NCBI GenBank assembly: GCA_009694735.1
Contig: SHUG01000020.1
Span: forward strand, 1-32,396
Length of the DNA: 32,396 nt
Direction: 5' to 3'
Origin: Acidobacteriota bacterium
GTDB lineage: Bacteria; Acidobacteriota; Vicinamibacteria; Vicinamibacterales; UBA2999
The position numbers and the translations under genes are program-made. Positions 18,972 to 28,023 of this stretch are shown here, piece by piece (within the stretch, counting starts at the first letter, position 1; each line of letters begins with the position of its first letter). Under the pieces are notes generated by a model. That model saw only the letters and a program-made list of their open reading frames with translations. It was not told the DNA's origin and did no database searches.

Positions 18972-19150
18972 GTGGGGCGCGGTGCTTTCGCACCGCGTAG
19001 GCGCGCCTTCGCTCGCGCGTAGGACTCGACCTTCGGTCATCGTAGGGGAAGGCCTTTCCCACGACGGCCGGAGGCCGTCGCCCACGAAGGGGCGAAGCCC
19101 CAAGCCCCACGAGCGAGCGAAGCGAGCGCGCCCGCGGGCCCAAGAAGTGC
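18972..19150. repeat. Intergenic array of small hairpins (copy 1)
   Basis: The 444-bp gap 18960-19403 has this array, then a promoter and leader. Hairpins in order include GCGGTGC-TTTC-GCACCGC (18979-18996), GACC-TTC-GGTC, GGGGAAGG/CCTTTCCC, GACGGCC-GGA-GGCCGTC and GGGGC-GAA-GCCCC. They are separated by short words, GTAGG(GG) in the left part and CCCACGA in the right part. The word CAAGCCCCACGAG at 19101-19113 recurs in the array near 27.7 kb. Confidence 0.75.
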
Positions 19151-19212
19151 GGCCCGCCCTCTCTGTCATCCGCCCAAGTCACAGGAAAAACACAACTTAT
19201 AGCGTTCTTCCC

Positions 19213-19256
19213 TTGACACGACCCCAACCCCTTCATACAATTACGGGGAATTTCCC
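19213..19256 (+). promoter_or_regulatory. Consensus sigma70-type promoter with palindrome at the start site
   Basis: TTGACA (19213-19218), 17-bp spacer, TACAAT (19236-19241): a perfect -35, a near-perfect -10 and ideal spacing. The palindrome GGGAA-T-TTCCC (19246-19256) covers the expected +1 near 19248 and could be an operator. Confidence 0.8.
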
Positions 19257-19403
19257 AACTGAATCGTCCCACCGAATGACGACTTTTCGCCGATGTCCGC
19301 CTGCCGCCCGGTGGGTCATGCATCGGCAAATGCCGACGGTCCCAGCCGATTGGCGAACTGCGGGTGAACTTGGAGGTTTGCCCCACGGGAGGGAGCCGTC
19401 CTA
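19248..19403 (+). other. Long, apparently structured 5' leader with a 42-codon upstream ORF
   Basis: About 155 nt separate the promoter from the ATG at 19404. Predicted stems by eye: CGGCA-AA-TGCCG near 19322-19335, GGGTGAAC with GGTTTGCCC near 19361-19384, and ACGG-GAGGGAG-CCGT just before the start, which places the Shine-Dalgarno in its loop. An ORF from ATG 19276 ends with TAA at 19402-19404, overlapping the next start as TAATG. It matches no riboswitch consensus I know. Confidence 0.4.
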
Positions 19404-19724
19404 ATGGATGACGTGATAAACCGGTTCGCGCGAGAGCTGGCCGACTCCATCGCCGCTGCTGTTTCCGAAAGTGCAGAAGTTGAAGCGTGCCGCGAGCGGG
19501 CGCGCGCGGCCGGTTACGAGATGAAGGTGAATCTCGAGGCCGTGGTGGGTTTCGTGAATCGCGGGCAGCCGCAGGGCGTCGGCGCGGCCGTTCCGGCCAC
19601 GGTGACGTCCACCGCGAAGGCGCTGGTGTCTCGCAAGCCGTTCGACATGACGGTGAACGACCGCCGCTTCCTCCGGTCCCTGCGGATCGCGGCGGAAGAG
19701 GTGAAGGTAGAGGAAACGAACTAG
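19404..19724 (+). CDS. Small conserved-looking protein of unknown function
   Basis: 106 aa; ATG 19404 with GGAGGG 9-10 nt upstream. Sequence is soluble, begins with an amphipathic helix (VINRFARELADSIAAAVSES), then 'CRERARAAGYEMKVNLEAVVGF' (key residues C29, Y37, M39), and ends with 'MTVNDRRFLRSLRIAAEE'. No membrane segment, signal or metal motif beyond a single Cys is seen. I do not recognise a named family. The strong promoter and long leader argue for high and regulated expression. It is convergent with gpmA, whose stop is 6 bp past its own. Confidence 0.75.
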   Translation: MDDVINRFARELADSIAAAVSESAEVEACRERARAAGYEMKVNLEAVVGFVNRGQPQGVGAAVPATVTSTAKALVSRKPFDMTVNDRRFLRSLRIAAEEVKVEETN

Positions 19725-19729
19725 GGGGC

Positions 19730-20515
19730 TTACGGGATCCGGGATCCGGGATCCGCGGATCCCGGGCCCCGAGCCCCGGCCGCCTGGTTCGCCACGGCTT
19801 CGGCGGCCTTTTTCGCCGCCGCCTGATCTCCCAAGTAGTAGTTCTTGAGCGGCTTCAAGGCCGAATCCAACTCGTAGACCAACGGAATCCCCGTCGGGAT
19901 GTTCAGCTCGACGATGGCCGAATCCGAGACATCATCCAGGTACTTGACGAGCGCACGGAGTGAGTTGCCGTGGGCGACGACAATCACGCGCTGACCGGCT
20001 GCGATCGCCGGCGCGATCGATTCGTTCCAGTAGGGGAGAAAACGCGTCACCGTGTCCTTGAGCGACTCCGTGAGCGGCAGGTCTGACGCCGCCAGGTTCT
20101 TGTAGCGCGGATCGCGCGACAGGTGTCGCGGGTCGTCCGCGGTGAGCGGCGGCGGGGGAATGTCGTAGGCGCGGCGCCAGATCTTGACCTGCGCGTCGCC
20201 GTGCTTGGCGGCGGTTTCCGCCTTGTTCAGTCCCTGAAGCGCGCCGTAATGCCGCTCGTTCAGCCGCCAGCTGCGCTGCACGGGCAGCCATAGCTCGTCG
20301 AGTTCGTCGAGCACGATGTTGCTGGTGCGAATGGCGCGCTTCAGCAGCGACGTGAAGACCAGGTCAAAGCTGTAGCCTTCGTGCTTCAACAGCTGCCCGG
20401 CGGCCCGCGCTTCTTCGCGGCCCTTGTCGCTCAGGTCGACGTCGGTCCAGCCGGTGAAGCGGCCCTCTTTGTTCCAGGTCGATTCGCCGTGACGGATGAC
20501 TACGAGTTTATGCAT
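19730..20515 (-). CDS. gpmA: 2,3-Bisphosphoglycerate-dependent phosphoglycerate mutase
   Basis: 261 aa from ATG 20515. Interconverts 3- and 2-phosphoglycerate in glycolysis and gluconeogenesis. Signature [19 protein letters not shown] begins at residue 4 with the phospho-accepting His (RHG). Second half has '[20 protein letters not shown]' and the other catalytic His in [11 protein letters not shown]. The family normally ends soon after 'YYLGD...VANQ'. Here the last residues (about 248-261, [15 protein letters not shown]) are coded by a GGGATCC heptamer array, giving a foreign C-terminal tail. Last gene of the glgC-eno-gpmA run; 44 bp after eno. Confidence 0.95.
   Translation of the reverse strand: MHKLVVIRHGESTWNKEGRFTGWTDVDLSDKGREEARAAGQLLKHEGYSFDLVFTSLLKRAIRTSNIVLDELDELWLPVQRSWRLNERHYGALQGLNKAETAAKHGDAQVKIWRRAYDIPPPPLTADDPRHLSRDPRYKNLAASDLPLTESLKDTVTRFLPYWNESIAPAIAAGQRVIVVAHGNSLRALVKYLDDVSDSAIVELNIPTGIPLVYELDSALKPLKNYYLGDQAAAKKAAEAVANQAAGARGPGSADPGSRIP
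19734..19770. repeat. Heptamer array GGGATCC x3 plus inverted copy (gpmA C-terminus)
   Basis: GGGATCC at 19734-19740, 19741-19747 and 19748-19754, then an inverted GGATCCC at 19757-19763. The array overlaps the last codons and the stop of gpmA. Confidence 0.85.
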
Positions 20516-20535
20516 GGTTATCCACGGACATTGGC

Positions 20536-20550
20536 GGTGTCCTCGGTGGC
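20536..20550. repeat. GGTGTCCTCGGTGGC intergenic repeat, eno-gpmA gap
   Basis: The same word, with an extra GGTGTCCTC unit, occurs in the glgC-eno gap at 21952-21975. Both copies sit between genes of the same cluster. Confidence 0.6.
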
Positions 20551-20559
20551 CGACGTTCG

Positions 20560-21984
<1,425 letters not shown>

Positions 21985-23259
21985 TTATCCCCGGCGATCG
22001 GCTTCGGCTTCCAGCCGCAGCGCTTCTTCCGTGATCGGCGCGACATACGGCTCTTCACCCGGCGCCACCACGACCACGCCGCCCTCCGACATCGTGTGGC
22101 GACGGCGGTCTTCCTCCGCGTTGAAGCCGATCGTCGCGCCGCGCGGGATGTCGACATCGCGGTCGATGATGGCCCGGCGGATCCGCCCGTGCCGTCCGAC
22201 CCGCACGCCCGGCATCAGGATCGATTGCTCGATGCTGCAGAAGCTGTGCACGCGCACGTTGGGGCACAGGATGCTGCCGTGAATGCGGCTGCCCGAAACG
22301 ATGCAGCCTTGCGAGATCAGGGAGTCTTGCGCCTCGCCGCGCCGCCAGTCTTCGGCGAACACGAACTTGGCCGGTGGCGCCTGCGGCATGTAGGTGCGCA
22401 GCGGCCACTCCGGGTCGTACATGTTGAACTCGGGGTTGACGTGGCACAGATCCATCTGCGCCTCGTAGTAGGCATCGAGCGTCCCGATGTCGCGCCAGTA
22501 TTTGGCGGTCTTCTTGTTCTCGTCGTAGAACGGGTACGCGTAGGTGCGCCCGTGGCCGATCAGCGCGGGAATGATGTTCTTGCCGAAATCGTGCTGGCTG
22601 TCCGGCTTGGCCGCATCCTCTTCGAGCGCGCGAATCAGCACGTCGCTGGTAAACACGTAGATGCCCATCGAGGCCAGCGCCATGCCGGGCTGGCCGGACA
22701 TTGATGGCGGGTTCAGCGGCTTCTCGAGAAACCCCGTTACTTTGTCTTGTTCGTCCACGGCGACGATGCCGAAACGCCTGCCGTCTTCGATCGGCACTTC
22801 AATCGCCGCCAGCGTGACCTCGGCCGCCATGTCCTGGTGAAACCGCAGCATCTTCTGGTAGTCCATCTTGTAGACGTGATCGCCCGCCAGCACGACGACG
22901 TACTTGGGCGTTTCGCGAATGATGGAATAGAGGTTCTGGTAGACCGCGTCGGCGGTGCCTTGATACCACTGCTCGCCGACCCGCTTTTGCGGCGGCAGGA
23001 TCTCGATGAACTCGCCGAGCTCTTCCGACACGACGGTCCAGCCCTGGCGAATGTGGCGGTTGAGCGAGAGCGACTTGTATTGAGTGGCGATGAAGACGTG
23101 GCGCAGGCCAGAGTTGATGCAGTTGCTGAGGACGAAATCGATGATGCGGTACGGTCCGCCAAAGTACACGGCGGGTTTGGCCCGATCCTTCGTCAACGGG
23201 GCGAGTCGTTCACCGGCTCCGCCCGCCAGCACAATTACGAGGACGTCGTCACGCAGCAT
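21985..23259 (-). CDS. glgC: Glucose-1-phosphate adenylyltransferase
   Basis: 424 aa, normal length. Makes ADP-glucose from ATP and glucose 1-phosphate for glycogen synthesis. The N-terminal nucleotidyltransferase has VLAGGAGERLAPLTKDRAKPAV (key residues G-G-x-G-x-R-L and K), YRIIDFVLSNCINSG, WYQGTADAVYQN, the AGDHVYKMDY metal site, GRRFGIV and YWRDIGTLDAYYEA. The C-terminal beta-helix carries hexapeptide repeats (about 310-385). ATG 23259 has AGAGG about 9 nt upstream. It heads a minus-strand run with eno and gpmA (63- and 44-bp gaps), a link between glycogen and lower glycolysis. Confidence 0.96.
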   Translation of the reverse strand: MLRDDVLVIVLAGGAGERLAPLTKDRAKPAVYFGGPYRIIDFVLSNCINSGLRHVFIATQYKSLSLNRHIRQGWTVVSEELGEFIEILPPQKRVGEQWYQGTADAVYQNLYSIIRETPKYVVVLAGDHVYKMDYQKMLRFHQDMAAEVTLAAIEVPIEDGRRFGIVAVDEQDKVTGFLEKPLNPPSMSGQPGMALASMGIYVFTSDVLIRALEEDAAKPDSQHDFGKNIIPALIGHGRTYAYPFYDENKKTAKYWRDIGTLDAYYEAQMDLCHVNPEFNMYDPEWPLRTYMPQAPPAKFVFAEDWRRGEAQDSLISQGCIVSGSRIHGSILCPNVRVHSFCSIEQSILMPGVRVGRHGRIRRAIIDRDVDIPRGATIGFNAEEDRRRHTMSEGGVVVVAPGEEPYVAPITEEALRLEAEADRRG

Positions 23260-23321
23260 GGTGGCAGCCTCTGCAACATATCACCGGATGTCTCCAGTTT
23301 GACGCTAAACCTCTACTGTAA

Positions 23322-23368
23322 CAACGCTTTAGCGTTGGTTGACTTGGCGGCGGCGGCCCCCCTATGAT
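23322..23368 (+). promoter_or_regulatory. Promoter of the 23405 gene with operator-like palindrome
   Basis: TTGACT (23339-23344), 18-bp spacer, TATGAT (23363-23368). A perfect inverted repeat, CAACGCT-TT-AGCGTTG (23322-23337), abuts the -35. A related half word, ACGCTAAA, lies at 23302-23309, towards the divergent glgC gene. One regulator could act on both. Confidence 0.65.
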
Positions 23369-23404
23369 CTGTGGATCGGGAACGTAAGTTTTGAGGGGGA
23401 ACTG

Positions 23405-24427
23405 ATGATGGTATTTCGGCGTGCAATGGTCGTGGCAGTCGCGCTGGTCGTGTCGGCAAGTTTTGCCGCATCTGGAGTAGCTGCTCAGCAGGCTCCGAAG
23501 AAAGACGAAAAGAAGCGCAGCAAGCAGGAGCAGCAGGAGATCGAGCAGATTGTGAAGCTCGTGGACGGCGTGATGGCCGGCCAGCCTGCCCCCGGCGACA
23601 TCACGATGTCGGTGGAACCCTTCTTCATGAAGTCGCAGGAAGCGCGCACGTTCGTGCCCTTTGTGCTGAGCGTGAACAATGCGCCCAAGACGGACGCCGC
23701 GCTTTACATTCGCGTGGTCAACCCGGCGGCCGTGCCTGACCCGAAGGCCAAGAAGGTCGAATACCCGTGGGACGACATTCACTTCGTGCCCGAGGCGCAG
23801 CTCGCCGGTGAGTCGGTCAAGCTGAATCGCGTGTTCATGGCCACGGCCGGCACTTACGACGTCTACATCGCCTTCAAGGAGCGCCTGCCGGAGAAGGCTC
23901 CGAAGAACACCGTCGCGAAGATGGGCGTGCTCAAGACCCAGATCACGGTGCCCGACTTCTACAACGCCGAGCTCAACACCAGCACCATCCTGGTCGCCGA
24001 CAAGGTCAACATGCTGACATCCGTTCCCGGTCCGGAGGAAGCGCGCGAGCGCCCCTTCGTGTTCGGCGCGCAGGAACTGCTGCCGGCGCCCGACATGGAA
24101 TTCAAGAAGGCCGACGAGCTGTCGATTTTCTTCCAGGTCTACAACTCCGGCCTCGACGCCGGCGGCAAGCCAGACCTGACCCTCGAGTACGAGTTCCACA
24201 AGACCGAGGCCGGGGCTGAGAAGTTCTTCAACAAGACCAACCCGCAGGTGGTCAATGCGGCCATGTTGCCGCCCCAGTTCGACTCGGCCAAGTTCCCGGT
24301 TCCTGGCGGCATTACGGTCCCGCTGGCATCCTTCGGTGAAGGCCAGTACCGCCTGGCCATCAAAATCACCGACAAAGCCGCGAATAAGACCATCACCCGC
24401 GACGTGAAGTTCACGATCAAAGGGTAG
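23405..24427 (+). CDS. Secreted protein of unknown function
   Basis: 340 aa; ATG 23405 (a second ATG follows directly) with GAGGGGG upstream. Signal peptide at 1-27, cleaved near GVAAQ-Q, then a Lys/Glu/Gln-rich helix (about 29-55). The rest reads as two or three beta-sandwich-like parts: 'ITMSVEPFFMKSQEARTFVPFVLSV' (about 65-95; key residues F, V-P-F), a middle block ending in 'YIAFKERLP', and a C-terminal block from 'LSIFFQVYNSG' that resembles the C-terminal domain of acidobacterial GWxTD-type secreted proteins, without that motif. No catalytic residues recognised. A terminator hairpin follows. Confidence 0.7.
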   Translation: MMVFRRAMVVAVALVVSASFAASGVAAQQAPKKDEKKRSKQEQQEIEQIVKLVDGVMAGQPAPGDITMSVEPFFMKSQEARTFVPFVLSVNNAPKTDAALYIRVVNPAAVPDPKAKKVEYPWDDIHFVPEAQLAGESVKLNRVFMATAGTYDVYIAFKERLPEKAPKNTVAKMGVLKTQITVPDFYNAELNTSTILVADKVNMLTSVPGPEEARERPFVFGAQELLPAPDMEFKKADELSIFFQVYNSGLDAGGKPDLTLEYEFHKTEAGAEKFFNKTNPQVVNAAMLPPQFDSAKFPVPGGITVPLASFGEGQYRLAIKITDKAANKTITRDVKFTIKG

Positions 24428-24452
24428 GGACGAAAGGCGTAGACTAGACAGA

Positions 24453-24490
24453 CTGCCCGCCCCCTCCGATGGGGAGCGGGCGGCTACTTT
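24453..24490 (+). terminator. Intrinsic-type terminator after the secreted-protein gene
   Basis: CTGCCCGC (24453-24460) pairs with GCGGGCGG (24476-24483) with one T-G pair, and the stem goes on inside with CCC/GGG. It is followed by CTACTTTT. The T-rich end overlaps a TACTTT box just before the next gene. Confidence 0.65.
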
Positions 24491-24494
24491 TCAG

Positions 24495-26378
24495 ATGGGC
24501 ACTCCCCGTCGCCTGCTCGCCCCGGTTTCGATGCTTTGCCTGCTGGCATTGCACTCGACCCCTGCCTCGGCTCAGACCCAACAATTCGAACACATCACGA
24601 GTCTCGCGTCAGCCAGCACTGGCCACATCGAAGGCTCAGTCCTCGACGAGGCCGGCAAGCCGCTCGACGGCGTGGTCATATCAGCACTCGGCAGCACTAC
24701 CGCCTTCGCGGTGTCGGACAAGACCGGCCAGTTCACCCTGCGCCAATTGCCGCCCGGTCCGTACCTGCTCCGCGCGCATTTGCAGGGCTTCCACGCGCCG
24801 CGCAGCACGATGGTCAACGTGCGGCCCGCCGCGCGTAGCGCCTCGACGTTCACACTGCGGCGCGAAGGCACTGCCGATGCCCCGCGCCTGACCAACGCCG
24901 CGGTCGCGACCACTGCCATCGGTGCCGCGCCGTCGGATGCCGGCGCAACGAGGGACGGCCGCGGCGAAAGCGACTTTGCGTGGCGCTTGCGCCACCTGAA
25001 GCGCGGTGTGCTGCGCGAAGCCGCAGCTCGGGCCGGCATTCCGCAAGACGACGACTGGTTCATCACCGACTCGTTCCAGTTCCTGGGCCGCGCCGTCGGC
25101 ACTTCGGCCAAGGCCGCCACGGCGCTGTTCTCCGACTTATCGCTCGGCGGCCAGGTTAACCTGCTGACGACCGGCGCGTTCGACAATCCACTGCAGCTCC
25201 TGCAACTCGAGCGCACGAGCAGCGTCGCGTTCTTCTCGCTCGGCGCACCCGTCGGCACCCACGGCGACTGGGCGGTGCGCGCGGCAATGAACCAGAGCGA
25301 CCTGAGTTCCTGGATGCTCGCCGGCAGCTACCTCGTCACCGCCCAGGTGCCGCACCGCTATCAGGTGGGCATGTCGTATAGCCTGCAGCGCTACGAGGGC
25401 GGCAACACCGCGGCGATGTTGGCGCTGTCCGACACCGCCCGCAACGTCGGCTCGGTGTTCGCGTACGACGAATGGGAAGTCTCGCGTTACCTCTCGGTCA
25501 GTTACGGCGCCAATTACGCGCACTACGATTACCTGCAGGAAGGGCCGTCGCTCTTCAGCCCGCGCCTGTCGGCGACGCTGTCGCCGACCAGGAACCTGCG
25601 CCTGCGCTTCTCGGCGTCGCGTGACGTGAGCGCGCCGGGCGCGGAAGAGTTTCTGCCGCCGACGAGCGCCGCATACTTGCCGCCGCAGCGCACCTTCTCG
25701 CCGATCTCGAAAGCCGGCATTCGCACGCAGGAACTGCGCAATTACGAAGTGGGTGTTGACCGGGTCTTCAACGGCGCCACGATTGGCGTGCGGGCGTTCG
25801 AGCAGCGCATCGACGATCAGACCGTGACCGTGTTCGGCCTCAGCCAGGACGACAGCGCCGCCGCGGCGCTGGGCCATTACCACGTTGGCGCCGCCGGTGA
25901 TGCCGATGTCCGGGGCGTCGGCGTCACGCTGACCCACGCGCTGTTCGCGAACGTGCGCGGCTCGGTCGATTACTCAATCGCCAGCGCCAACTGGCAGTCG
26001 CCGTCCACGCCGGTGGAGTACGCAGTGCTCACGCGCTGGGTGCCCTCGGCGGTGCGGACCAGCGAGCGCATCCACGACGTCACCACGTCGCTGCAGACCG
26101 AGATCCCCATGACCGCCACGCGCGTGGTGGTGCTCTACAAGCTGAACACCGGCTTTGCCTCCGGCAGCAAGGACCAGGGTCCAGGCTTCGATGCGCGCTT
26201 CGACCTGCAAGTGAATCAGGCGCTGCCGTTCATGAACTTCCGCACCTCGCAGTGGGAGGTGCTGGTCGGCATCCGCAATCTCTTCCACGAATCCCTCGCC
26301 AACGCCTCCGTCTACGACGAACTCCTGGTCGTGCGTCCGCCCAAGCGGATCGTCGGCGGCCTCACCGTGAAATTCTAG
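24495..26378 (+). CDS. TonB-receptor-like outer-membrane barrel without a plug domain
   Basis: 627 aa; signal peptide 1-26 (ends ASA-Q). Residues about 42-115 are a carboxypeptidase-regulatory-like domain (GHIEGSVLDEAGKPLDGVVI, SDKTGQFTLRQLPPGPYLL, HLQGF). After a linker (about 120-160) comes a beta-barrel rich in alternating aromatic strands (for example 'YLSVSYGANYAHYDYLQEG'), with the typical outer-membrane ending VGGLTVKF (C-terminal Phe). A TonB plug domain between the two is absent or unrecognisable, so this may be a structural or passive channel, or use an unknown gate. The frame starts at ATG 24495; ATG at codon 13 is possible. Confidence 0.78.
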   Translation: MGTPRRLLAPVSMLCLLALHSTPASAQTQQFEHITSLASASTGHIEGSVLDEAGKPLDGVVISALGSTTAFAVSDKTGQFTLRQLPPGPYLLRAHLQGFHAPRSTMVNVRPAARSASTFTLRREGTADAPRLTNAAVATTAIGAAPSDAGATRDGRGESDFAWRLRHLKRGVLREAAARAGIPQDDDWFITDSFQFLGRAVGTSAKAATALFSDLSLGGQVNLLTTGAFDNPLQLLQLERTSSVAFFSLGAPVGTHGDWAVRAAMNQSDLSSWMLAGSYLVTAQVPHRYQVGMSYSLQRYEGGNTAAMLALSDTARNVGSVFAYDEWEVSRYLSVSYGANYAHYDYLQEGPSLFSPRLSATLSPTRNLRLRFSASRDVSAPGAEEFLPPTSAAYLPPQRTFSPISKAGIRTQELRNYEVGVDRVFNGATIGVRAFEQRIDDQTVTVFGLSQDDSAAAALGHYHVGAAGDADVRGVGVTLTHALFANVRGSVDYSIASANWQSPSTPVEYAVLTRWVPSAVRTSERIHDVTTSLQTEIPMTATRVVVLYKLNTGFASGSKDQGPGFDARFDLQVNQALPFMNFRTSQWEVLVGIRNLFHESLANASVYDELLVVRPPKRIVGGLTVKF

Positions 26379-26398
26379 CGACGGCTAAAGCCGTCGCT
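26377..26398. terminator. Bidirectional hairpin between convergent genes
   Basis: AGCGACGGC-TAAA-GCCGTCGCT, 9-bp perfect arms, starting in the stop codon of the barrel gene. The convergent reductase gene ends at 26407. Confidence 0.7.
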
Positions 26399-26406
26399 CT
26401 CCGACC

Positions 26407-27447
26407 TTAATCAAAATCTTCGCGGGTCACACCCTCGCACTCGAGGACGAAATTCGCGCCGTAGGCCCGGGCCGGTGTCTGAAATCCGGGTGAGACATTG
26501 CCACTCAAGACCTGCCGCACGGCGGCCAGCGCAGCGCGGCCTGTCCACACGACGCCGGCTTCGGGACCAGTGAGACGCGATCTGGCTCGTCGTCCCTGGT
26601 CATCTTCCACTTCCCCCCACACGTGGGTCACCGTCCGCGCACGTTTCTCCGCGCTGGGACCCGGCTTCACCCCGCGCTTCAACAGATTGCGCAACGCCGG
26701 AATCCTGAAGAGCGGACGCAGGTAGTCCATCTTCGCCATCTGCCGGCGTGTCGATTCCGGCAGCACCACGTAGTCTTCGATGTTGGGAATCCCAGTGCTG
26801 TGAAACGCCATGAAAACATCGCCCCACGTTATCCGCGTGGCGACCACCGGGCCATCGCCGAAATCAATCATGCGGGTTGTCACACCGCGTTCGGGAACCT
26901 CGAGCCTGCCGTTGCGGCGCACGCGGTTGCCGTAGGGAATCAACTCGATCATGGTCCGCTGCGTTCCGGGCGGCAGCCCGCCTGGACCTTGCGTGCGGAA
27001 GGCCAGTGTCAAGCGGGTCGCGGAGGGCAGCCGCTGCTTCAAGTGCAGGGCGAGGCAATCGGTCGGCACGACGTCGAATCCAACGCCGGGCAATAGCATC
27101 ACGCCCTGCGCTTTTGCCTCGCTGTCCCGTGCGGCAATGCCTTCATAGACGGGAATCTCGCCGGTGAGATCGAGATAGTGCGTGCGTGTTCGCAGGCACG
27201 CCTCCACCATCGGCTTGAACGTATGCACGTATGGGCCTGCGCAGTGCAGCACCACTTTCACCGCGTCGAGGGACGCATCGATATTCGCGCCGAGCTCGAA
27301 TACGCGGTGTTCGACCCCCAACTCCGCAGCCAGGGCAGCAAGGTGGCCCGCGTTGCGCCCGGCCAGAATGGGACGCAGGCCCGATTGCACCGCGAGGCGG
27401 GCGATGGCCTCGCCAACGAAGCCGGTGGCGCCGTAGAGGAGGAACAT
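26407..27447 (-). CDS. Saccharopine dehydrogenase-like NAD(P)-binding protein
   Basis: 346 aa. N-terminal Rossmann motif LLYGATGFVGEAIARLA (residues 3-19) and AGRN near 29-32, then 'VVLHCAGPYVHTFKPMVEACL', 'HYLDLTGE' and 'GVGFDVVPTDCLALHL' typical of the saccharopine dehydrogenase-like/trans-acting enoyl reductase family (for example the mycobacterial Rv2449c/Rv2953 type). These proteins reduce or rearrange acyl substrates; few are characterised. The remaining C-terminal part carries 'GLPPGTQRTMIELI' and 'RSRLTGPEAGVVWTG'. No partner genes around it; between a barrel gene and a repeat array. ATG 27447 has no Shine-Dalgarno; TAGCAT lies 9 nt upstream. Confidence 0.82.
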   Translation of the reverse strand: MFLLYGATGFVGEAIARLAVQSGLRPILAGRNAGHLAALAAELGVEHRVFELGANIDASLDAVKVVLHCAGPYVHTFKPMVEACLRTRTHYLDLTGEIPVYEGIAARDSEAKAQGVMLLPGVGFDVVPTDCLALHLKQRLPSATRLTLAFRTQGPGGLPPGTQRTMIELIPYGNRVRRNGRLEVPERGVTTRMIDFGDGPVVATRITWGDVFMAFHSTGIPNIEDYVVLPESTRRQMAKMDYLRPLFRIPALRNLLKRGVKPGPSAEKRARTVTHVWGEVEDDQGRRARSRLTGPEAGVVWTGRAALAAVRQVLSGNVSPGFQTPARAYGANFVLECEGVTREDFD

Positions 27448-27477
27448 GATGGGCGAATGCTATCAGGCCTCGGGCCT

Positions 27478-27765
27478 TCCACCTTCGCGCCGTGCGCTTC
27501 GGTGGACAAGCCGGCCCTCGGTGGGGCTCGGCGGCTGCCGCCGCCTCGTTGGGCTCGCGCTTCGCGCTTGTGGGCTCGGCGCTCCGCGCCTTGTGGGGCT
27601 CGGCGCTTCGCGTCTCGTAGGGGTGGAGCTTGGGTGAGATTCCCACGAGGGGCCCGACGAGCGGCGGAGCCGCGAGCCCCACGAGGCGCGAAAGCGCCGA
27701 GCCCCACGAGCGCCGAGAGGCGCAAGCCCCACGCCGCGGTGGCCGCGGCGCCCTACGAGGGCCAA
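27478..27765. repeat. Intergenic array of small hairpins with flipping 13-bp spacer (copy 2)
   Basis: The 576-bp gap 27448-28023 holds this array and the kinase promoter region. Left half: spacers of the form (T)GTGGGGCTCG between short hairpins (GCGGC-T-GCCGC, GCGC-TTC-GCGC, GCGC-TCC-GCGC, GCGC-TTC-GCG). Right half: the complement spacer CGAGCCCCACGAG (27673-27685, 27698-27710) between GGC-GGA-GCC, GCGC-GAAA-GCGC and CGC-CGAGAG-GCG. The orientation flips near 27635. The left edge (27478-27512) is a CCACCTTCGC...GGTGGACA element also found at 1912 and 16420. No gene seen. Confidence 0.8.
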
Positions 27766-27855
27766 GCTGTTCGCCCTCGGCCTGCCCTCGGCCTCTCCTG
27801 AACGGCAGTTCAGCATTTCCGCCCAAATTCAGCGCATACTAAGTTTTGGATCGAT

Positions 27856-27865
27856 CGACCGGTCG
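27856..27865. promoter_or_regulatory. CGACCGGTCG palindrome, possible enhancer site
   Basis: Perfect 10-bp palindrome about 115 bp upstream of the predicted sigma54 start site, a usual distance for enhancer-binding activators. Confidence 0.3.
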
Positions 27866-27953
27866 CTTGGATAAGCGCGGTTTCCAGAGGCACTCTCAGA
27901 CGAGAAATGCCTTATTTATCAACGGTTTAGACGATAGTATGCAGCAGAGTTCG

Positions 27954-27968
27954 TGGTATGACGTTTGC
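27954..27968 (+). promoter_or_regulatory. Sigma54-type -24/-12 promoter before the kinase-regulator operon
   Basis: TGGTATG-ACGT-TTGC: GG at 27955-27956 and GC at 27967-27968 are exactly 12 nt apart, as in the consensus TGGCACG-N4-TTGC. Predicted +1 near 27980, 44 nt before the ATG. Confidence 0.55.
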
Positions 27969-28023
27969 TCTACTCGGACCGGATTGATTTGTCTTGTTAG
28001 GTCACACTGAATCAACGACGGGC

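Noticed and set aside
18960-19169. 70-codon N-terminal extension of the mutase
   Set aside because: It is translated hairpin-array DNA; the family N-terminus begins close to ATG 18959, which has a -10 box in front.
19248-19403. Known riboswitch (c-di-GMP, ZTP, cobalamin) in the leader
   Set aside because: Only scattered words match; none of the conserved cores could be placed by eye.
27505-27765. CRISPR array
   Set aside because: Constant word is only 10-13 bp, the units between are 8-15 bp self-complementary hairpins, and orientation flips; no cas genes.
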